A stretch of 64,000 nt of DNA. It comes from WJMT01 sp964456985 (GTDB lineage Bacteria > Acidobacteriota > Aminicenantia > Aminicenantales > Aminicenantaceae). Where the stretch lies: NCBI GenBank assembly GCA_964456985.1, contig CAYWDH010000010.1:1-64000 (forward strand), in the 5' to 3' direction. The translations under genes were made by a program, and so were the position numbers. Shown in pieces: positions 26,715-34,912 of this stretch. Each line of letters begins with the position of its first letter. Position 1 is the stretch's first letter. A model generated the notes under the pieces. That model saw only the letters and a program-made list of their open reading frames with translations. It made no database searches and was not told where the DNA came from.

Positions 26715-26860
26715 GGATGTGTTTTTATGTTATCTATCTAATTTTTTGCTTAGCTGACAATTAGAGATAAACATATCACAACAGGAATCATTTGGTCAAT
26801 GGGAGCTTCTTTTAGGTGGGCTTGATGAACAGGAAAATGGTTTGTTTTTTAAACAACCAT

Positions 26861-27289
26861 TTAATACATGACGATTTTGGCCACTTCTTTTGGGTACTTA
26901 TTCAGTTTCTTGCGATAATCCTCTAAATTCTTGAGATCATATTGAAGCCTTTTTTTTGCTTTTTTCAACATGAAATTATATAAATCTCGCTTTGCATTTA
27001 TTCTAGCCCTAGCCCTTTTTTTTGCTTTATCTTCTCTTTTAGTGGAAACTAGAGTGGCGGCAAGTTTAATCTTGAGTTCCTCTGTTAAATCAAGAATTTC
27101 TAGTCTAATTTGAAATTCTCGTATTGTCTTTCTAGAAAACTCAACCTCTCTTCCTAATCTCTCTAGTTGAACTTCTGAAGTTCTTTTAAAAAATTTATCT
27201 GCTAACTGGCATGATATAAGAGACATTGTTATAAAAAATAGTAATAAGATTCTAGATGATTTGGTGAAGAAAATTATTTTGTTAAACAT
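26861..27289 (-). CDS. small lipoprotein, coiled-coil
   Basis: 142 residues. The N-terminus ILLLFFITMSLISCQLADKFF has a lipobox (L-I-S-C), so it should be a lipid-anchored protein. The remainder is highly charged and helical with long Lys/Arg-rich coiled-coil segments (KKRARARINAKRDLYNFMLKKA). No family is recognised. A TTAACCTCC (minus strand GGAGGTTAA) ribosome site precedes the start. It is separate from the ion-channel gene by 146 bp. Confidence 0.6.
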   Translation of the reverse strand: MFNKIIFFTKSSRILLLFFITMSLISCQLADKFFKRTSEVQLERLGREVEFSRKTIREFQIRLEILDLTEELKIKLAATLVSTKREDKAKKRARARINAKRDLYNFMLKKAKKRLQYDLKNLEDYRKKLNKYPKEVAKIVMY

Positions 27290-27790
27290 ATTAACCTCCT
27301 TTTGCTATGAAGAATATGTCTAATTATCAACCCTTATATTTATATAAACCCCAATATTAAATAAGCAGTAAGATTAATATTGACGTCGTGCAAATCAATC
27401 TTTTTAAAACATGGGAAACATGATGATGAGAGACAAATCCTGCGGGAGTAAAAGACATGACAAACTGCACGTAAGGTCAATTTAGAATTAAGAAAGTGCA
27501 TAAATGAATTATATGGGGATCAATCAACATTAGCAACTCTCGCACATCACTTTTATTGATGAGAGGGAAAAAACTCAGTTCAGAAAAGATGGCTAGCTAG
27601 CGTTCAGGTCTGGAGAAGTTGCTTGATCATAACAAAAACTTAGATGTCAATTTTCTAAATAATTATTGTATTGGTATTAAGTGATATATATTTGAAATAT
27701 CTACTTAAATTAAAAAATTCTTTATTGAATCAATTTGATTGAATATAATCAGATTGTTACAAAAAGGGAAATTGTTCGGAGGCAATAACC
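27290..27790. other. 500-bp intergenic region with a possible decayed HTH gene
   Basis: No intact gene is supported. On the + strand around 27480-27560 and 27580-27690 the broken frames read LRKCINELYGDQSTLATLA and, after a shift and stop, RSGLEKLLDHNKNLDVNF. These resemble the beginning and recognition region of XRE/HigA-like antitoxins, but stops and frameshifts interrupt them. The promoter of the GmrSD-like gene must lie near the right end; a GGAGG site precedes its ATG. No terminator or RNA gene recognised. Confidence 0.3.
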
Positions 27791-29917
27791 ATGACGACTG
27801 TAATCAAAATACTGAATCAAATTGAAAACAAAGAATTAGTATTACCGGAATTCCAAAGGGAATTCACATGGAACAGGGATCAAGCCAAAAAGCTTATCGC
27901 TTCTTTTCTAAGTGATTTTCCTACAGGAGCTCTTTTATTCTGGAAGACAAAAGAGAACATTGCTTTGAAAAATATGCCTGACTTTACCCCAGATGGAAGG
28001 GTAGAGGTAATTTTAGATGGCCAGCAGCGTTTGACAACGCTTTATCTTCTTATTAAAGATGACATTCCATTATATTACAGCAAGAAAGATATTGGTGATG
28101 GAAAGGATATTAGACACCTCTATTATAATCTTGAAACAGGGGAACTTGAATATTATAAGAAGGCAAAGATGCAGAACAATCCGAGATGGGTTAGAGTTAC
28201 TGATTGCTACAAAGAGGAGAGAGTTGATGATTATGATATTGCTGAAGAGATCAGCCAGAAGGAAGACATTGAATTTAGGTCGATTTCTAGAATATTAAGA
28301 GACAATCTAACTAAATTAAGAAACATAAAAGAAAAAGACTATCAAATAATATATGTCAAAGACACATCAAATCTAAGGGAAGCATTGACAGTATTTGATA
28401 GAATCAATAGTGCGGGCACACCATTATCCCAAGCAGATATTGCCCTGGCTCATATGTGCAGCAGATGGCCGGATACAAGACGCATTTTTAAAGAAAAAAT
28501 AAGGGAATTAAAAAAATACGGCTTTGAATTCGATCTAACATTTTTAGTTCGGGCAATGAATGCGGTTGTCAACAAGCGGGCAGAATACAAACAACTCCAT
28601 GATAATACCGAGGAAGAACTCAAAAAAGGATTTAAGAAATTAGAGGGGATACTTGATTATTTGGTAAATATACTGAGAGACAGAGCCTATATCTATGGGA
28701 CTGATGATTTAAATACCACTAATGTATTGATTCCTATGATTGGTTATTTGTCGTTATATGGGCCCGAATTCAATAGTGAATCCACGATGAAAAAGATGTT
28801 TTACTGGATGTACACTGCATTGTATAAGAGAAGATTTGCTAGCAGTGTGGACCAAAAGTTGGAGGATGACCTTGGCTGCTTAAAGCCTGATTTTACTCCG
28901 GATAAAGATCCGACTGATGATCTTCTTGATAATCTCAAGGAGGATCAAGGGGACCATGAGGTTACAAAATCAAATCTCTGTATGCGTGGAATAATCCACC
29001 CTTTGTATAACATGGCAAACATTGTAATTCGGGCAAATGGCGGATTTGATTGGGGTAAAGGAATAAACCTTTCACAGCCCTATGGAAAAAAATTCAAAGT
29101 GGAATGTCATCACATCTTTCCTCATTCGATCTTACTAAAGAGTGGTTATGAGACAACTAATCTGCATCATCAAAAATTAATTAACGAGATCGCGAATCGA
29201 GTTCCATTGACCAAAAAATCTAATATGGAAATATTTACCAAAGAACCGCGTGAATATTTTCCTGTTCTTGAGAAAAGATACCCTGGTAATCTAGAACGCT
29301 TTTTCATTCCTATGAACAAAAAGCTATGGAAAATTAAGAATTTTGAGGGCTTTCTTGAAAAAAGAAGAGAATTAATAGCAGAGGGGATTAATGAATTTAT
29401 GAAAAATCTGATTGAGAGCCAAGATACAGGTGCGGAAACAGAAGATATTTTATCGCTGGTGAAGCAAAATGAAGGAGAAAAATTGGAATTCAAGTCTTCA
29501 TTGAGGTGGAATCTTAATCAACAGGATTGGGATAAAAATCTTGAAAAGGTTGTGTTAAAGACAATATCTGCGTTTTTGAATGCCTCAGGAGGGAAGTTGC
29601 TTATTGGCGTGAAAGATGACGGGTCAATATTCGGAATAGAAAAAGAACTGAAAAGATTCGGCAATGAGGATAAATTTGAAATCCATCTGTCGAACATTAT
29701 TGAGGCAAATATTGGGAAAAATTTTATGCCATATATTCATATTGAGTTTCATGAATTAGAAGGGAAAACAATTTGTTTGGTGAGTGTAGAAAAAAGTCCA
29801 AGACCTGCTTATCTAAGATGCGGAAATCAAGAGCAGTTTTTTGTTAGATTAGGAAACCACTCTAAGGAATTGAGTGTTGCTGAGGCCCTGGATTATGTTA
29901 AAGAGCATTGGGATTGA
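27791..29917 (+). CDS. GmrSD-like (DUF262-DUF1524) protein fused to an AlbA_2/Schlafen-type domain
   Basis: 708 residues in three parts. Residues 1-~220: DUF262/ParB-like NTPase, with LPEFQREFTWNRDQAKKLI and LDGQQRLTTLYLL near residue 75. Residues ~400-530: DUF1524 HNH nuclease, with VECHHIFPHSILL near 438 and LHHQKLINEIANRVPLT. Residues ~555-708: AlbA_2, with EKLEFKSSLRWNLN near 564, TISAFLNASGGKLLIGVKDDG and VRLGNHSKEL. GmrSD enzymes restrict glucosylated or otherwise modified phage DNA; the AlbA_2 module is the ATP-binding domain also found in Schlafen proteins. The C-terminal fusion is unusual for GmrSD and could add nucleic-acid sensing. A GGAGG site lies 7 nt before the ATG. Defence role is inferred. 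Confidence 0.82.
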   Translation: MTTVIKILNQIENKELVLPEFQREFTWNRDQAKKLIASFLSDFPTGALLFWKTKENIALKNMPDFTPDGRVEVILDGQQRLTTLYLLIKDDIPLYYSKKDIGDGKDIRHLYYNLETGELEYYKKAKMQNNPRWVRVTDCYKEERVDDYDIAEEISQKEDIEFRSISRILRDNLTKLRNIKEKDYQIIYVKDTSNLREALTVFDRINSAGTPLSQADIALAHMCSRWPDTRRIFKEKIRELKKYGFEFDLTFLVRAMNAVVNKRAEYKQLHDNTEEELKKGFKKLEGILDYLVNILRDRAYIYGTDDLNTTNVLIPMIGYLSLYGPEFNSESTMKKMFYWMYTALYKRRFASSVDQKLEDDLGCLKPDFTPDKDPTDDLLDNLKEDQGDHEVTKSNLCMRGIIHPLYNMANIVIRANGGFDWGKGINLSQPYGKKFKVECHHIFPHSILLKSGYETTNLHHQKLINEIANRVPLTKKSNMEIFTKEPREYFPVLEKRYPGNLERFFIPMNKKLWKIKNFEGFLEKRRELIAEGINEFMKNLIESQDTGAETEDILSLVKQNEGEKLEFKSSLRWNLNQQDWDKNLEKVVLKTISAFLNASGGKLLIGVKDDGSIFGIEKELKRFGNEDKFEIHLSNIIEANIGKNFMPYIHIEFHELEGKTICLVSVEKSPRPAYLRCGNQEQFFVRLGNHSKELSVAEALDYVKEHWD

Positions 29918-30091
29918 TTGTAATAATGTTTTAAGATTGCATTCTCTTAAAATAGCTTATAGGCATAGTGTTAGTCACATGACTATAAATTAATCCCCCC
30001 CTCCATGATAATTAACGGATTGGCCACACACACACAAATATTTCCTATTCCTGGCATCTTTTCATAAATTGCTTTATAATTTTTCCAAATT

Positions 30092-30841
30092 GTGGACAGG
30101 GTTGAACCTAAACGGCTTATGTACAAAATATCAGTCGGCAGCGTCACCATAGATGTTGTAAGAAGAGACATAAAGAACATTCATCTCTACATAGATCCCC
30201 CTTATGGAAGAGTGTGGATGTCAGCACCGAAATGGCTTGCTGAAAAAGAGTTGCGGTCATTTGCCCTCTCGAAATTGCAATGGATAAAACACCATCAGGA
30301 ACGATTCATAAAGCTAAAACTACGACAAGCAAGGAAATATATTTCCGGTGAAAGCCATTATTTTTTAGGAAAGCCCTACAAACTCAATGTTATTCACCAA
30401 TCCCCGCACTCGCGTGATAAAGTGAGGATCCGGGATGATAGATTTCTGGACCTCTATGTGCGCAAAGGAAGCGATAGGGAGCGAAGAGAAAGGATCCTAA
30501 CGGAATGGTACCGGAAGCAATTGAAAGATATTCTCCCATACTTTATCGAAAAATGGGAGGAAAGGATCGGAGTGGATGCCGATGATTGGGGTGTTAGGCG
30601 GATGAAGACCAAATGGGGCTCATGCAATGTTACGGCAAAACGCATTTGCTTGAATCTGGAGCTAGTCAAAAAACCTCCACTTTGTCTTGAATATATTTTG
30701 ATTCATGAATTGGTGCACTTTCTGGAGCCTTCTCATAACAGCAGGTTCAAAGCCTTCATGGATAAGTTCATGCCGGATTGGAGGATTATGGAGAAGGAGC
30801 TCAATAGACTTCCTATAGAACATAGCGATTGGGTTTATTGA
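30092..30841 (+). CDS. YgjP/SprT-like metallopeptidase (DUF45)
   Basis: 249 residues from the GTG at 30092, or 240 from ATG 30119 (MYKISVGSVTID); neither has a good ribosome site. The core is the YgjP pattern: YGRVWMSAPKWL, KLQWIKHHQERF, the mid-region YFLGKPYKL, then RRMKTKWGSCN and the zinc site LIHELVHFLEPSHNSRF, where HELVH and a downstream His bind the metal. YgjP proteins are frequent companions of type I and other restriction systems, and here the gene follows the GmrSD-like nuclease. Substrate unknown. Confidence 0.82.
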   Translation: MDRVEPKRLMYKISVGSVTIDVVRRDIKNIHLYIDPPYGRVWMSAPKWLAEKELRSFALSKLQWIKHHQERFIKLKLRQARKYISGESHYFLGKPYKLNVIHQSPHSRDKVRIRDDRFLDLYVRKGSDRERRERILTEWYRKQLKDILPYFIEKWEERIGVDADDWGVRRMKTKWGSCNVTAKRICLNLELVKKPPLCLEYILIHELVHFLEPSHNSRFKAFMDKFMPDWRIMEKELNRLPIEHSDWVY

Positions 30842-31168
30842 TGACACTTTAAAAGATTTGGATATTGGCGGAGAAGATAAAAGCAGATCATTCGCATTGT
30901 GATATATTCTCCATTAGATTCAATAGATATACAGCGCGGGAATTTATTTTTGTTCTGCAAGAAGATCATTCCAAAGTTAAGAATACAATTATCAATAGTT
31001 TCTTGAGATCTGAATGGGGAAAAGGAAAAAATCCTCATTTTACTTTTAGTAAGCAGTTCTGAGATCCCCTCTCGTAATTAGGGGACGAGCCCGGACCCAG
31101 AACTCTTCTTTTAAATTGACAATTCTATTATCAAATAGTATTTTTCTTATAAGTAAAAGGAGGGAATA
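30842..31168. other. intergenic region with repeat head fragment and promoter
   Basis: About 330 bases. At 31081-31095 lies GGGGACGAGCCCGGA, the first 15 bases of the dispersed repeat with one mismatch; the rest of the repeat is absent. At 31116-31121 TTGACA, 17 nt, then TATTTT at 31139-31144 makes a good promoter for the following gene, whose ATG is at 31169 behind AAGGAGGG. Short open frames at 30.8-31.06 kb on both strands have no ribosome sites or recognisable features. Confidence 0.6.
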
Positions 31169-32509
31169 ATGAGATCGGGTAAAATATCTGTTTTATTTCT
31201 GTTTTTAATAGTCTTCTCAGTTCAGGCCCAGAACAAGAATCTAGATAACCGCTGTCAAACTGTGGAATTGCCTGATCATAAGACATTTAAAGTAGATGCA
31301 AGAGAAATGAATCAAAAATATAATTCCAGATTCAAATCCCAGGACAGAGTCCAGATCATTCTTAAAAATATGAATCCGTTTCTTTTTGAATACAAGGTGA
31401 CTATCAATGCAGTGCCGGTTCCGGAACCTGCATTAGAATATTTTTTCTCAATTTTGCCTGGGTTAGAAGAAATCGTGTCCGTTGAGGCAGCTGAAAACCG
31501 CGTCTTAATTAAAAAAGAGGATCTAGATGATTACAATAAAGCCATGGAGGAAGCTATTGAGCTGTATGAGAAGATAAGAAGTGAAATTAATAACGCGAAC
31601 AAACTACTTAAAGATCATCAACATATTCTCCAATCAGAAAGGGCATCATGTGCGGACCTGGTTGATACAGCACAAAATCTAAAAAAAGAAATGGAAGAAG
31701 GAATAAAAAAGATTGAAAAAATGGCAGATGACTTCAAATGTGCTATCTGTTCCATAGAGAAAAAAGTTGAGCCATATAAAGATAGTATAGACGTATCATT
31801 CAAAGACAAAATAAATGAGCTTAATCGTGGTTATAAACTAGTTGAAGAAAATATAAAAGACTACAAGAAAAGATTAAACTCCCTTAAAAAAACACTAGGG
31901 CGTCTTGAAAATTTCACTAAAAGCTACACCATCGGGCCTTATGGTGCGCCAACTGACGTAAAGGTCGAGATTGAACGAAAAAATCTCAAAATTAAAGGGG
32001 CGAAATTCGAGTCATTGATGACAGCAAAACTAAATTTCGGAGGAGGCCCGCGCTTCGCACTAGCCGCAGGTGTGGGTTTTTCATTCCTGGATAAAAGAAC
32101 TTACATAAAAGCTTGGGGCTTTGAGCTTGATCGCAGTGGAAATCCTGTAGTACCGAGAAATGATACTGCGGTCGTTAGTAAGGGGGAAGACTCGAACAGT
32201 CGTTCTTTTATACTTTTAATGCTCCACACTCGGGTGTTTGATTTATTTGAGCAGGGAACCTTTCATATTTCTTTAGGGATTACAGGCAAAACAGAAGATG
32301 ACAAAGTTGTAGAGTACATAGGAGGTGTTTCCCTGGGTCTTGCTGAAGAGCGGCTCTTTATGACTCTGGGCTTACACTACGGAAAACTTCAGGAGCTGGA
32401 TAAACAGGTGTATATCGGCGCTCCTGTTCCGGAAGATGTGAATGATATTCCGGTAACGAATAAATGGGAATGTGCTCTTGCCTTTTCCCTGACCTACAAG
32501 ATCAAATGA
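31169..32509 (+). CDS. secreted coiled-coil protein of unknown function
   Basis: 446 residues with signal peptide MRSGKISVLFLFLIVFSVQAQ. Residues ~120-270 are long charged helices (MEEAIELYEKIRSEINNA; KKEMEEGIKKIEKMAD; NIKDYKKRLNSLKKTL), predicted coiled coil. The C-terminal ~150 residues are beta-rich with alternating hydrophobics (AKLNFGGGPRFALAAGVGF; RLFMTLGLHYGKLQEL; CALAFSLTYKIK) and end in a Phe/Tyr-containing strand, which suggests a membrane-facing barrel or sheet in the outer envelope. No family is recognised. It has its own promoter (31116-31144). Confidence 0.6.
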   Translation: MRSGKISVLFLFLIVFSVQAQNKNLDNRCQTVELPDHKTFKVDAREMNQKYNSRFKSQDRVQIILKNMNPFLFEYKVTINAVPVPEPALEYFFSILPGLEEIVSVEAAENRVLIKKEDLDDYNKAMEEAIELYEKIRSEINNANKLLKDHQHILQSERASCADLVDTAQNLKKEMEEGIKKIEKMADDFKCAICSIEKKVEPYKDSIDVSFKDKINELNRGYKLVEENIKDYKKRLNSLKKTLGRLENFTKSYTIGPYGAPTDVKVEIERKNLKIKGAKFESLMTAKLNFGGGPRFALAAGVGFSFLDKRTYIKAWGFELDRSGNPVVPRNDTAVVSKGEDSNSRSFILLMLHTRVFDLFEQGTFHISLGITGKTEDDKVVEYIGGVSLGLAEERLFMTLGLHYGKLQELDKQVYIGAPVPEDVNDIPVTNKWECALAFSLTYKIK

Positions 32510-32562
32510 TACAAGCAGAACATAATCCTTTGTATTGATTAAGCATCGATACTGATTTTTAT

Positions 32563-32997
32563 TTATTTTTGATCCTTTTTCTTTTTGATTGCTTCAGCAG
32601 CCCGATGTAAAAATTTACCAAAGTATTTAGGATTGTAGCTGACGATGAAGCTTACCACAGAGACAACGCTTGCCAGCCGTGCGTATTGTTCAGGAGTCTG
32701 CGGGGATATGGGCGGTGATTGTAAAACGATTATCATGCCGGAGATGATCAATAGGTACACTATAAATCCCCTGATAATTCCTGAAAGATAGGGATTAATG
32801 GGATCAACTGGAAATTCATCAGTTTCTTCCTGTTTGCTAATGACGTGTAATGTGGCACAACGACCGAGCGCGCCAAGAAGGCCTGTGAGTATGCTTAATA
32901 GCGCTACGTTTGTTGGCGTGTATACCAGCAGAACAATGATCCAATTGATGAAATCATTCAGGAATGTCGTATCAGGTGTTTTGGACGCTATCTTAGG
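32563..32997 (-). pseudogene. 5'-truncated second copy of the 192-aa membrane protein gene
   Basis: Bases 32571-32997 match 33977-34403 without a gap and with only a few substitutions (constant offset of 1406). The copy keeps the last ~130 codons of the membrane protein encoded at 33957-34535, ending KKKKDQK instead of KKKKDQSNTPD, but has lost the first ~50 codons, including the start. The homology ends 7 bp before repeat copy A at 33005. It is therefore a segmental-duplication remnant whose breakpoint touches the dispersed repeat. Confidence 0.85.
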
Positions 32998-33004
32998 TGT
33001 TTAA

Positions 33005-33107
33005 GGGGACGGGCCCGGACATCTTCAATCATATCAATAAGATAACCCCATTTTTCCACAACCAGCCTCCCTGAAGTACTCCTATTTTTTAGCCCCTAAA
33101 TCAGCAG
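33005..33107 (+). repeat. dispersed repeat, copy A
   Basis: Starts GGGGACGGGCCCGGACAT, continues ATCATATCAATAAGATAA and TTTTTCCACAACC, ends near CTAAATCAGCAG. The most divergent copy in its 3' half. It follows TTTAA and lies between the truncated gene copy and the 103-aa gene region. Confidence 0.85.
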
Positions 33108-33161
33108 CTTAATGCGTAAGAGCTTAACTGACAGGTAATCATGTAAGACGGCTTTGTTTAA

Positions 33162-33452
33162 TTAGTCTTCTCTATCAGATCTTATGAGTTTCTCTTTTGA
33201 TGATTTTGAAACAGAAAATCCCGTTTTTTTTGTGACTAAATTTAAAATTTTGTCGAACTGGACTTCCTCAATAAGATTATCATCAACCATACCATATACA
33301 ACTGTTTTATCTTCCATTATTTCAATACGATCCAATGATATGGGGCAGCCTTCTGGGTAGATGCCTTCTGTGGCTTCATGAAAAGACTTTGCTAAGAAAT
33401 CCTCCACATATTCCTGATCGAGTTTTTTTGGGATATTAATTTTTAAGATCAT
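33162..33452 (-). CDS. small hypothetical protein
   Basis: 96 residues from ATG 33450-33452 (MILKINIPKKLDQEYVEDFL), which follows GGGAGGATAAA; a start 21 bases earlier would place this site inside the gene. The protein is acidic with a C-terminal helix (SVSKSSKEKLIRSDRED) and a FHEATEGIYPEGCPISLDRI loop. No recognised family. It follows the 120-aa gene with almost no gap, downstream of the radical SAM locus on the same strand and inside the duplicated-gene interval, so it may belong to that locus. Confidence 0.5.
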   Translation of the reverse strand: MILKINIPKKLDQEYVEDFLAKSFHEATEGIYPEGCPISLDRIEIMEDKTVVYGMVDDNLIEEVQFDKILNLVTKKTGFSVSKSSKEKLIRSDRED

Positions 33453-33462
33453 TTTATCCTCC

Positions 33463-33822
33463 CTAAAGTTCAATACATTGACTTAGAGCTCTTCCTGTGA
33501 CTTCAATGTATTCTGCTTGAGACAATACTTTTTTTGTGCCACTTGGACGTGGGATTTTTGATAACATTACTGACGAGCTTTGTGAGTTAATTTTTCCATC
33601 TGTGACAAACAGATCGTAAGCTCCTCCCTTGTAAACAAAATACAAATTTTTGGTCCCGTCACTTTTTTCGACACATATGATTATCCGTTTGATGTAGATA
33701 ATGTTTCTACCATTATTTTGACCGCAGACAAAAATCTTGTTCGTGGCCAATTCATATCCAGTGACTAGCTTTAATGGTGAATACTCCAATAATCTCCCCG
33801 ATAATTGTTCACAATTTGACAT
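33463..33822 (-). CDS. small hypothetical protein
   Basis: 119 residues from ATG 33820-33822 (MSNCEQLSGRLLEYSPL); AAGGAGG lies 7 nt upstream, whereas an ATG six bases earlier is too close to it. Beta-rich sequence with NKIFVCGQNN, IIYIKRIIICVEKSDGTKNLYF and LFVTDGK. It contains four cysteines and no membrane helix. No family recognised. It lies between the membrane-protein gene and the 96-aa gene, all on the minus strand in the radical SAM locus. Confidence 0.5.
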   Translation of the reverse strand: MSNCEQLSGRLLEYSPLKLVTGYELATNKIFVCGQNNGRNIIYIKRIIICVEKSDGTKNLYFVYKGGAYDLFVTDGKINSQSSSVMLSKIPRPSGTKKVLSQAEYIEVTGRALSQCIEL

Positions 33823-33956
33823 TCTCATACCTCCTTAAATTAGAATATAGAATAAAAATCAGAAAATTTTGATTAAAGAAACATGTTGCTCACCTCCTTT
33901 ACCAATGATTCTTGCAGAGGAGAAGATCTTTATTTTCAATGAAGAAAGCATTCCAC

Positions 33957-34535
33957 TTAATCAGGAGTATTACTTTGATCTTTTTTCTTTTTGATTGCTT
34001 CAGCAGCTCGATGTAAAAATTTACCAAAGTATTTAGGATTGTAGCTGACGATGAAGCTTACCACAGAGACAACGCTTGCCAGCCGTGCGTATTGTTCAGG
34101 AGTCTGCGGGGATATGGGCGGTGATTGTAAAACGATTATCATGCCGGAGATGATCAATAGGTACACTATAAATCCCCTGATAATTCCTGAAAGATAGGGA
34201 TTAATGGGATCAACTGGAAATTCATCAGTTTCTTCCTGTTTGCTAATGACGTGTAATGTGGCACAACGACCGAGCGCGCCAAGAAGGCCTGTGAGTATGC
34301 TTAATAGCGCTACGTTTGTTGGCGTGTATACCAGCAGAACAATGATCCAATTGATGAAATCATTCAGGAATGTCGTATCAGGTGTTTTGGATGCTATTTT
34401 TGAGCGATAAGGAAACGAATTAACGATCGTTCCAGCTAAAAATATCAATATCCATAATACAATGGTGATAATAGTTAGAGTTTTTCCTAAGTTGCTAAGC
34501 CCGTTAGTTTTTAAAAGTTTCGTTTTATTTTGCAT
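33957..34535 (-). CDS. membrane protein of the radical SAM peptide locus
   Basis: 192 residues with three or four membrane helices (TLTIITIVLWILIFLAGTI; NWIIVLLVYTPTNVALLSIL; GIIRGFIVYLLIISGMIIVL; ARLASVVSVVSFIVSY) and a Lys-rich C-terminus (AAEAIKKKKDQ). No family is recognised. It lies 23 bp after the small Cys-containing peptide gene and is probably co-transcribed with it; an immunity or export role is a guess. A partial second copy of the gene lies 1.4 kb away at 32563-32997, showing that the locus has undergone duplication. Confidence 0.6.
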   Translation of the reverse strand: MQNKTKLLKTNGLSNLGKTLTIITIVLWILIFLAGTIVNSFPYRSKIASKTPDTTFLNDFINWIIVLLVYTPTNVALLSILTGLLGALGRCATLHVISKQEETDEFPVDPINPYLSGIIRGFIVYLLIISGMIIVLQSPPISPQTPEQYARLASVVSVVSFIVSYNPKYFGKFLHRAAEAIKKKKDQSNTPD

Positions 34536-34558
34536 GTTATTAACCTCTTTCCTTCTTA

Positions 34559-34777
34559 TTATCTATCACTTCCCCCAATACAATATGTGCAGTTATCATA
34601 ACCCTCTTCATGAGCTTGTTCCAATGTGTCTGGTGAGAAAGGTTTAGCGTGGCCCGCTTCAATAATTTCATCAATCTGACATTGATAAGTTTCCTCATCA
34701 AGCTTGTGGACTTCCATGGTGTTTGTGTTGCCACAGTATCTTTTGCCGTATAAAGGATGCCCGTGTCTTCTTGCCAT
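34559..34777 (-). CDS. small Cys-containing peptide, candidate RiPP precursor
   Basis: 72 residues: basic start MARRHGHPLYGKRYCGNT, acidic helical middle (LDEETYQCQIDEIIEAG), and an end EEGYDNCTYCIGGSDR. Cysteines at 15, 33, 63 and 66. An AAGGAGG lies 9 nt before the ATG, so the gene is well translated. It is 135 bp downstream of a PqqD-radical SAM-SPASM maturase gene on the same strand, the usual setting for a precursor of a ribosomally made, modified peptide; the NCTYCIGG end would be the core. Alternatively it is a small zinc-binding protein. No close family recognised. Confidence 0.5.
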   Translation of the reverse strand: MARRHGHPLYGKRYCGNTNTMEVHKLDEETYQCQIDEIIEAGHAKPFSPDTLEQAHEEGYDNCTYCIGGSDR

Positions 34778-34912
34778 TATTCATTACCTCCTTAAATAAA
34801 AAGGTTTGACTATCAATTCACCTTTTTGGGTCCCACCATCAATTCCTTTTACTGACAACAGCTGTATGTTTATAATGATCACCAAGGAACGAATTTGCTG
34901 ATTATATGGCGA

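Noticed and set aside
30865..31062. A 65-codon open frame after the YgjP-like gene
   Set aside because: No ribosome site, no family resemblance, and overlapped by an equally long antisense frame.
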